Source of the DNA: an uncultured Chthoniobacterales bacterium
GTDB taxonomy: Bacteria > Verrucomicrobiota > Verrucomicrobiia > Chthoniobacterales > UBA10450
Direction: 5' to 3'
DNA: 5,965 bases
NCBI GenBank assembly: GCA_955652255.1
Contig: CATPAW010000028.1
Location: 1-5,965 of the forward strand
Shown: positions 1 to 4,462 of the stretch, one piece after another
How the letters are laid out: each line of letters begins with the position of its first letter
Numbering within the stretch: position 1 is the stretch's first letter
The notes under the pieces: generated by a model
Seen by the model: the letters and a program-made list of their open reading frames with translations, nothing else
Databases searched by the model: none
What the model was told of the DNA's origin: nothing
Made by a program: the position numbers and the translations under genes

Positions 1-613
1 CGCCCATCTTGTTCAAAAAATTTGCGAGATCGACAACTTCCGGTTCCTGCGCCGCGCCCTCGATCACGGTTGTTCCCTCCGCGAGCACCGCCGCCATCAT
101 GACGTTGTCGGTGCCGAGGACCGTCGGACCAAACTTCCCGCGCAGGTTGATGACGGCGCCGCTCAATTTCGGCGCAAACACTTTTATATTGCCGCTCTCC
201 ACGCGCACGGCGGCGCCCAGCGCCTCAAATCCTTTCAGATGCAAATCGATTGGTCGGTCGCCAATCACGCATCCGCCCGGCATCGACACGGTCGCTTCTT
301 TACAACGGCCGAGCAGCGGCCCGAGCACGCAAACCGACGCGCGCATTTTGCGCACGACATCGTACGGCGCGACCGATTGCACGTTCTCGGCCGTCACCGT
401 GACTGTTCCGCTGGCGCGTTCCACTTGCGCGCCGAGATGGATCAAAATTTGCAGCATGTAATGCGTGTCGCTTAGGTCGGGCACGCGATGAACGATGCAC
501 GGTTCGCGCGTGAGCAAGGTCGCGGCCAGAATGGGCAGCGAGGAATTTTTCGAACCGCTCACCTTGATCGAACCCGAGAGCGGATGGCCGCCGTGAATAC
601 GAATCTTATCCAT
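1..613 (-). CDS. murA: UDP-N-acetylglucosamine 1-carboxyvinyltransferase (MurA), N-terminal 204 codons, cut by window edge
   Basis: MurA transfers enolpyruvate from PEP to UDP-GlcNAc in the cytoplasm, the first committed step of peptidoglycan synthesis. My reverse-strand translation from the ATG at 613 gives 204 residues starting MDKIRIHGG and is open to the left edge. The start is fixed by family numbering: the SKNSSLP segment puts the catalytic pair at K22/N23, and PGGCVIGDRPIDLHL puts the PEP-attacking cysteine at C115, both as in E. coli MurA. RMRASVCVLGPLL (about 89-101) and LAEGTTVIEGAAQEPEVVDLANFL (about 178-200, with short differences) are further family blocks. The C-terminal half of the two-domain fold, about 210-220 residues, lies outside the window. 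The start codon overlaps the end of prmC by 8 bases and has no clear Shine-Dalgarno sequence, so translational coupling is likely. C115 predicts a fosfomycin-sensitive target. The loop after K160 (FGPTVLGTDN) differs from the E. coli form. The identification is firm. Confidence 0.97.
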   Translation of the reverse strand, partial: MDKIRIHGGHPLSGSIKVSGSKNSSLPILAATLLTREPCIVHRVPDLSDTHYMLQILIHLGAQVERASGTVTVTAENVQSVAPYDVVRKMRASVCVLGPLLGRCKEATVSMPGGCVIGDRPIDLHLKGFEALGAAVRVESGNIKVFAPKLSGAVINLRGKFGPTVLGTDNVMMAAVLAEGTTVIEGAAQEPEVVDLANFLNKMG

Positions 614-1451
614 ATCTGGCAAACAGAAATCGTGTTCTACCTGAATAATCGTTTCTCGAACAAATGTCGCGGTAATTTTTTTCCGCCAATGTCGAAAAAA
701 GCGCCTCGCTCTGGCCTAGGCCGATTTCCAAGGCGAGCAAGCCGCCGGGTCGAAGATGCGGCGGCGCCTGTTCGATCAGTGCGCAGATTAGTTCGTCACC
801 TTTCGCGCCGGCGAAGAGGGCGACCTCCGGATCGTGCAGGACCTCACGCGAAAGAAGATGTCGATCTTGCGTGGAGATGTAGGGCAAATTCGCGATCATA
901 AGGTCGAACACCCCATCGACCTCTGCGAGAAGATTACTTTTTGCGAAACGAACCCGATCGCTCAAACCGAGCCGCGCGGCGTTCTCGCGCGCGAGCGCAA
1001 GTGCATCCTCCGAGATATCTGCGGCGTGCACTTGCGCATCGGGAAACTGCTCCGCAAGGCTTAACGCGATCACTCCGCTGCCGGTTCCCACATCCAGAAT
1101 TTGGGGTTTGGACCCTGGGATTTGAGATTTGAGGAACTCAACGAGTTCCTCTGTTTCCGGCCGAGGGACCATTGCGCGTTTGTCACATAGAAAGATGTGT
1201 CCGCAAAATTCCACCGTGCCGAGTAAATGCTGGAGCGGCTCGCCCTGGCCGCGCCGCCTGACGAGCTCGCGCAACATTGCCAGCTCCGTTTCGACGAGAT
1301 TTCGTTCGAACTCGAGATAAAGCTCCATCCGTGTGCGCCCCAGCACCTGCGCGAGCAGGTGCTCAGCGTTCGATCGCGGATTGTCGATCTTGCGCTTCTT
1401 AAAATAATCGGTCGTGGATTGCAGAACTTCCAAGACGGTCATCTTTAACAT
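606..1451 (-). CDS. prmC: Peptide chain release factor N5-glutamine methyltransferase (PrmC/HemK)
   Basis: PrmC methylates the glutamine of the GGQ motif in release factors using S-adenosylmethionine, which speeds translation termination. From the ATG at 1451 the protein is 281 residues, close to the roughly 277 of E. coli PrmC. An N-terminal helical domain (about 1-90, with RRRGQGEPLQHLLG typical of the family) is followed by PRPETE (96-101), the SAM-binding DVGTGSG loop (120-126) and a catalytic NLPY (188-191). The usual form of the last motif is NPPY, so the second residue is substituted. Starts are also possible at 1478 (290 aa) and 1442 (278 aa). I disfavour 1478 because its extra residues MGRDSARPS come entirely from a palindromic repeat; 1442 fits the family length best, and 1451 sits right at the repeat edge. 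None has a good ribosome binding site. The gene follows prfA, its substrate gene, and overlaps murA. A heptamer repeat at 1097-1131 lies in the interdomain linker. Confidence 0.96.
   Translation of the reverse strand: MLKMTVLEVLQSTTDYFKKRKIDNPRSNAEHLLAQVLGRTRMELYLEFERNLVETELAMLRELVRRRGQGEPLQHLLGTVEFCGHIFLCDKRAMVPRPETEELVEFLKSQIPGSKPQILDVGTGSGVIALSLAEQFPDAQVHAADISEDALALARENAARLGLSDRVRFAKSNLLAEVDGVFDLMIANLPYISTQDRHLLSREVLHDPEVALFAGAKGDELICALIEQAPPHLRPGGLLALEIGLGQSEALFSTLAEKNYRDICSRNDYSGRTRFLFARYG
1097..1131. repeat. Degenerate 7-bp tandem repeat (five units) inside prmC
   Basis: On the plus strand five consecutive heptamers read GAATTTG, GGGTTTG, GACCCTG, GGATTTG, AGATTTG; four share the ending TTTG. 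The tract lies within prmC and encodes the linker before the SAM-binding loop (residues around SQIPGSKPQIL). The unit is not a multiple of three, so the protein shows no repeat. Confidence 0.55.
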
Positions 1452-1511
1452 GGAGGGACGCGCGCTGTCGCGTCCCATAAATTACGGCGCTGACGGCGCA
1501 GCGCCCTCCAT
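1450..1511. repeat. REPIN-like inverted doublet at the prfA/prmC junction
   Basis: Two palindromic arms face each other with inverted ends. The outer 8 bp ATGGAGGG (1450-1457) is exactly complementary to CCCTCCAT (1504-1511). The left arm holds a perfect 8-bp stem, GGGACGCG (1455-1462) with CGCGTCCC (1469-1476). The right arm holds a perfect 7-bp stem, GGCGCTG (1486-1492) with CAGCGCC (1499-1505). The middle spacer contains the prfA stop codon. The right arm encodes the last nine residues of RF1, and the left arm would encode an N-terminal extension of PrmC if translation began at 1478. Confidence 0.8.
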
Positions 1512-2576
1512 CGCACCGCCGATTCGCTCGGCCACATCCGCAGCCTGCAAGGCTTTGATCAACTCGCCTAGGTCGCCATCCACGACGCGGTCTAAATTAT
1601 AGAGTGTCAGTCCGATGCGGTGGTCGGTCACGCGGTTCTGCGGAAAATTATAGGTGCGGATTTTCTCCTCGCGCCCGCCGGTGCCGATCTGGCCGCGGCG
1701 TTGCGCACTGTATTTTTCGGCCTCCTCGCGTTGCTTCCGCTCGAGCAATCGCGCCCGCAAGATCGACAATGCCCTTTCCTTGTTCTTGATCTGGCTGCGC
1801 CCATCCTGGCAACGCACAATCGTTCCCGTTGGAATGTGCAAAACTTGCACCGCGGAGTCGGTCGTATTGACGCCTTGTCCGCCGGGACCGCCCGCGCGCG
1901 AAACTTCGATGCGCAGCTCTTCCGGCTTCAGTTCAAGATCGACATCTTCCGCCTCGGGCAATACCGCCACTGTCGCTGTCGATGTATGAATGCGGCCCTG
2001 CGCTTCCGTCGCCGGCACGCGTTGCACGCGATGCACACCACTTTCGTATCGAAGTTTTCGGAAAACGGATTCGCCCGAGACGCGGAAAATCACTTCCTTC
2101 AATCCACCGAGTTCCGACGGACTCGATTCGAGATCTTCGGCCTTTAATCCGGCCGATTCGGCATAGCGAGTGTAGATCCGGTAAAGATCGGCCGCGAAAA
2201 TGGCCGCTTCGCTGCCGCCAGTCCCCGCGCGAATCTCGACGATCGCATCGCGTTCTTCATTTTCGTCGGGCGGCAGGAGCGCTATCTGTAATTCGCACTC
2301 AAGATCGACGACTCGTTTTTGCAGATCCGGAATCTCGTCGTCAGCCATGGCCGCGATCTCGACGTCGCGCGACGTAGCCAGCTCGCGGTTGTCGTCGAGT
2401 TGTTTGCGCGCTGCTTCGAGTTCATCCCAGCGGGCGAGCAACTGCTTGACGCTGCTATGTTCGCGCATGATTTCGCTGGCGCGTTTTGGATTATCGAAGA
2501 GACGCGGATCAGCGATTTCACGTTCGAGTTGTTCGAAGCGTTCGCGTTTGCGTTCGATGAGAGAAATGAAATCCAT
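1482..2576 (-). CDS. prfA: Peptide chain release factor 1 (RF1)
   Basis: RF1 recognises UAA and UAG in the ribosomal A site and triggers peptide release. The 364-residue product matches the family length (E. coli about 360). The N-terminal coiled-coil region (about 1-95, rich in E, R and K) is followed by the codon-recognition motif PAT (188-190) in RVPATEAQGRIHTS, which marks RF1 rather than RF2 (SPF). The catalytic GGQ is at 232-234 in RAGGPGGQGVNTTDSAV, followed by SQIKNKERAL and NRVTDHRIG blocks. The start ATG at 2576 gives the expected MDFISLIERKRERFEQLE opening. The last nine residues, MEGAAPSAP (356-364), and the run to the TAA stop are encoded by one arm of a palindromic repeat, so the natural C-terminus has probably been replaced or extended. 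The leader is also formed by another copy of the repeat. The substrate-modifying enzyme PrmC is encoded immediately downstream. Confidence 0.98.
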   Translation of the reverse strand: MDFISLIERKRERFEQLEREIADPRLFDNPKRASEIMREHSSVKQLLARWDELEAARKQLDDNRELATSRDVEIAAMADDEIPDLQKRVVDLECELQIALLPPDENEERDAIVEIRAGTGGSEAAIFAADLYRIYTRYAESAGLKAEDLESSPSELGGLKEVIFRVSGESVFRKLRYESGVHRVQRVPATEAQGRIHTSTATVAVLPEAEDVDLELKPEELRIEVSRAGGPGGQGVNTTDSAVQVLHIPTGTIVRCQDGRSQIKNKERALSILRARLLERKQREEAEKYSAQRRGQIGTGGREEKIRTYNFPQNRVTDHRIGLTLYNLDRVVDGDLGELIKALQAADVAERIGGAMEGAAPSAP

Positions 2577-2579
2577 TCG

Positions 2580-2639
2580 TGTAGAGGCGGCTGTCTCAGC
2601 CGCACAAAGCAGGCGCTCGCTGCGGCGAGCGCCTCCACA
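2580..2639. repeat. REPIN-like inverted doublet in the rpmE-prfA gap
   Basis: The ends are inverted: TGTAGAGGCG (2580-2589) against TGTGGAGGCG read on the opposite strand from 2639, with one mismatch. The left arm has a perfect 7-bp stem, GCGGCTG (2587-2593) with CAGCCGC (2597-2603), and a 3-base loop. The right arm has a perfect 9-bp stem, GGCGCTCGC (2612-2620) with GCGAGCGCC (2625-2633), and a 4-base loop. It fills nearly the whole gap between the rpmE stop and the prfA start. In the transcript the last hairpin ends 10 bases before the prfA ATG. No T-run follows either hairpin, so it is not an ordinary terminator. Confidence 0.85.
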
Positions 2640-2645
2640 ATTCAG

Positions 2646-2873
2646 CTAGGCTTTTTTGGCGGCGCGCGTGGCCTTGGTGCTGCCGTAGCGCCGGGCAAAT
2701 TTTTCCACGCGGCCCGCAGTGTCGACGAATTTCTGTTCGCCAGTGAAAAACGGATGACAAGCGGCGCAAATGCCGATCTTAATATCACGGCGAGTGGAGC
2801 GCGTGTGATAGACCGCGCCACACGCACAGGCGATATCGGTCTCGTAATACTCTGGATGAATGCCCGCTTTCAT
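2646..2873 (-). CDS. rpmE: 50S ribosomal protein L31, zinc-binding type
   Basis: L31 sits at the central protuberance of the large ribosomal subunit and contributes to the bridge with the small subunit. The product is 75 residues from the ATG at 2873: MKAGIHPEYYETDIACACG, then ICAACHPFFTGEQKFVDTAGRVEKFARRYG and a basic Ala/Lys-rich tail. Cysteines C16, C18, C36 and C39 form the CxC...CxxC zinc ribbon, so this is the 'C+' form rather than the zinc-independent paralogue. An in-frame TTG at 2879 would add two residues, but MKxxIHP is the usual family start. The stop is TAG. The gene is first in the minus-strand block; rpmE near prfA and prmC also occurs in Bacillus subtilis. No strong Shine-Dalgarno sequence is visible. 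The 69 bp to prfA hold a palindromic repeat doublet. Confidence 0.97.
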   Translation of the reverse strand: MKAGIHPEYYETDIACACGAVYHTRSTRRDIKIGICAACHPFFTGEQKFVDTAGRVEKFARRYGSTKATRAAKKA

Positions 2874-2923
2874 TTTCAAAAACGAGTGTAGAAGTTACGC
2901 GCGCTGAGCTGTCGACGCAAGCG
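2874..2923. promoter_or_regulatory. Divergent intergenic region between rpmE and the ligase gene
   Basis: Only 50 bp separate the two divergent start codons, so promoters for both directions must lie here or extend into the neighbouring genes. On the minus strand a TTGCGT hexamer is followed 17 bp later by TAACTT, and a TACACT lies a few bases further on. These are weak matches to a housekeeping sigma promoter for rpmE. No equally good pair was seen for the plus strand. The location is sure; the individual elements are guesses. Confidence 0.35.
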
Positions 2924-4324
2924 ATGAAATCGAACGACGCACTGCTAACCGCGTGGGAAAACACGCTCACACGCGCGAAGGATTCGCCGGCAATTTTCAA
3001 TACGCTCGGCGAAATGATCCGGGCATTTGCGCAAATCGAAGAAGATGCGCGCGACTTTGAAGAAAAGATCGACAGGTTCGGCGCGGGCAGCGTCATCGCG
3101 GTCCAAATCGGTAACCACGCGGATTGGCCGTCAATCCTGCTGGCGTGTTTGCGCAAGCAATTAGTTGTTTTGCCGCTCGAGCAAACGATAAGCGAGCAGC
3201 AAAAAAAAGCCGCGCTGGAGATTTGCGGCGCGTGCGCGGTTGTAGCTGCCGCCGTCTCTGGGGGCAGAGATATCAAAGTTCTGTCGCTGAGGACAGCGGC
3301 ACCTACAATGCATTGGGACGATAAAGCGCCATTGCTTCTCAAATTAACTTCCGGCACGACCGCCGCGCCGCGCACGATCCGATTTAGCAGCGAACAACTT
3401 CTGGCCGATTGCGACCAGATTTGCGAGACAATGGGAATTACCGAGGTCGATCTTAACTTCGGCGTCATTCCGATCTCCCATTCCTACGGCTTCAGTAATT
3501 TGCTCACGCCGCTCATCGTTCGCGGCGTGCCGATGGTGGTAAGCAACGACCGATTGCCGCGCGCCGTGCTGGTCGATCTTGCCCGTACGAACGCGACGGT
3601 CTTTCCCGGGATGCCGCTGTTCTATCAAGCGTTTTGCGAAATGGAAGCTGTTCCGGCGCTACCAAAGCTTCGGCTTTGCATTTCAGCTGGCGCGCCGCTT
3701 TCCGTTGCCGTCGCGAAAAAGTTTCAGGAAAAATTCAAACAGCCGATCCATTCGTTTTACGGCGCCTCTGAGTGTGGCGGGATTTGTTACGACCGCGAAG
3801 CGACGAATGAGACGCCGGGTTTCGTCGGTCAACCGATAAAAGATGTCGATCTTGAAATTGTCGATCCAACGGCGGCGGCGAGTCAGGTGCGCGTGCGTAG
3901 CCGTGCCGCGGGCGACGGTTATTTTCCCGACATCGATGATGAAAAACTCGGTCGTGGATTTTTTCTTCCGGACGACCTGTTAACGAAAACGGAGAATGGC
4001 TTTCGCATTGTTGGCCGTGTTTCCGACCGGATCAATGTCGCCGGGAAAAAGGTGCATCCTGCGGAAGTGGAAGCGCATTTGCTGCGCTTCGCCGGCGTGC
4101 GGCAGGCGGTCGTATTTGGCCGTGAATCCGCATTGCGTCATGAGGAAGTGGCGGCATGTGTGGTGGCGTCTCCGGGCGTGAGCGAAGCCGATCTCCTGGA
4201 ATTTTGCCGGAGTGAGTTGAGCGGGTGGCAGGTGCCAAAGCGGATTTTTATCGTCGATGCCATCCCAGTGAATGAGCGCGGGAAAATCAACCGGCGCGAC
4301 GTCGCCCGGCATTTCCGATCGTAA
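2924..4324 (+). CDS. AMP-dependent synthetase/ligase (ANL superfamily), substrate unknown
   Basis: Members of this superfamily activate a carboxylic acid with ATP to an acyl-AMP and usually pass it to CoA or a carrier-protein thiol. The 466-residue product shows, in order: the phosphate-binding loop LTSGTTAAPR (141-150), PISHSYGF (183-190, the A4 region with its aromatic/His features), SAGAPL (254-259), YGASE (279-283, the A5 motif), GRVSDRINVAGKKVHPAEVE (364-383, the hinge and A8) and VNERGKINRRDV (449-460) with the catalytic Lys at 454. The phosphate loop lacks the usual Gly and Lys (TSGTTGxPK becomes TSGTTAAPR), and the A7 TGD is replaced by LPDD near 348-351. The catalytic Lys and A5 Glu remain, so it is probably active. 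It is shorter than typical acyl-CoA synthetases. No signal peptide or membrane segment is obvious. Residues about 106-128 are encoded by a palindromic repeat doublet. Nothing nearby indicates the substrate: no carrier protein, ketosynthase or menaquinone gene is seen. Confidence 0.9.
   Translation: MKSNDALLTAWENTLTRAKDSPAIFNTLGEMIRAFAQIEEDARDFEEKIDRFGAGSVIAVQIGNHADWPSILLACLRKQLVVLPLEQTISEQQKKAALEICGACAVVAAAVSGGRDIKVLSLRTAAPTMHWDDKAPLLLKLTSGTTAAPRTIRFSSEQLLADCDQICETMGITEVDLNFGVIPISHSYGFSNLLTPLIVRGVPMVVSNDRLPRAVLVDLARTNATVFPGMPLFYQAFCEMEAVPALPKLRLCISAGAPLSVAVAKKFQEKFKQPIHSFYGASECGGICYDREATNETPGFVGQPIKDVDLEIVDPTAAASQVRVRSRAAGDGYFPDIDDEKLGRGFFLPDDLLTKTENGFRIVGRVSDRINVAGKKVHPAEVEAHLLRFAGVRQAVVFGRESALRHEEVAACVVASPGVSEADLLEFCRSELSGWQVPKRIFIVDAIPVNERGKINRRDVARHFRS
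3240..3308. repeat. REPIN-like inverted doublet inside the ligase coding sequence
   Basis: The left end TTGTAGCTGCCGCCGTC (from 3240) and the reverse complement of the right end, TTGTAGGTGCCGCTGTC (from 3308), match at 15 of 17 bases. The right arm forms a hairpin with CGCTG (3285-3289) and CAGCG (3294-3298), extended by three further pairs. The left arm pairs CTGCC (3246-3250) with GGCAG (3263-3267), extended past one mismatch. The element is 69 bp, a multiple of three, and is read through in frame. It resembles the doublet at 2580-2639 in its ends and layout. Confidence 0.7.
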
Positions 4325-4462
4325 GATCGACAATCCAGCAGTGGCGCGGCGGTTTTTTGCGCGAGAAAATTCTTTTGCATTTGGTGAGAAGCGGGCATTG
4401 CTAAGGAATAACGTGGCGCGCGGCGGGAAGGGTCGCTGCTGTAACATTACGGTAACGTGAAC
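4325..4462 (+). promoter_or_regulatory. Intergenic region upstream of the response regulator gene
   Basis: This 138-bp gap contains a six-T run at 4353-4358 and an AT-rich patch around 4365-4390, with TTGCAT at 4375-4380 as a possible -35 hexamer but no good -10 at the right spacing. Just before the start codon, GTAAC occurs twice (4441-4445 and 4452-4456), 11 bp apart, and TTACGGTAA (4447-4455) is a small palindrome. The gap is large enough for a separate promoter, which I infer, but the site cannot be fixed from sequence. Confidence 0.3.

Noticed and set aside
9..461. 150-codon open frame on the plus strand over murA
   Set aside because: It is antisense to a clear MurA reading frame with catalytic residues at family positions; the product is low-complexity Ser/Arg/Pro-rich with no recognisable motif.
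1620..2147. 175-codon plus-strand open frame over prfA
   Set aside because: Opposite to the GGQ-containing part of RF1; composition is explained by GC-rich antisense codons.
2587..2633. Rho-independent terminator between rpmE and prfA
   Set aside because: The hairpins are strong, but neither is followed by a T run on either strand; the inverted ends fit a repeat element better.
2282..2638. 118-codon minus-strand open frame beginning in the repeat doublet
   Set aside because: It overlaps the RF1 N-terminus in another frame and its first 15-20 residues are just translated repeat.
2319..2891. 190-codon plus-strand open frame across prfA, the repeat and rpmE
   Set aside because: It runs antisense through two well-supported genes and a repeat, and has no family features.
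2785..3468. 227-codon minus-strand open frame over the ligase start
   Set aside because: It is antisense to the ligase and overlaps rpmE; Ser/Ala-rich with no motif.
4317..4330. CGATC-GTAA-GATCG inverted repeat over the ligase stop codon
   Set aside because: A 5-bp stem without a T run is too weak to call and may be chance.
4342..4358. GC-rich stretch followed by six T as a rho-independent terminator after the ligase
   Set aside because: I could not find a stem longer than about 3-4 bp directly before the T run.
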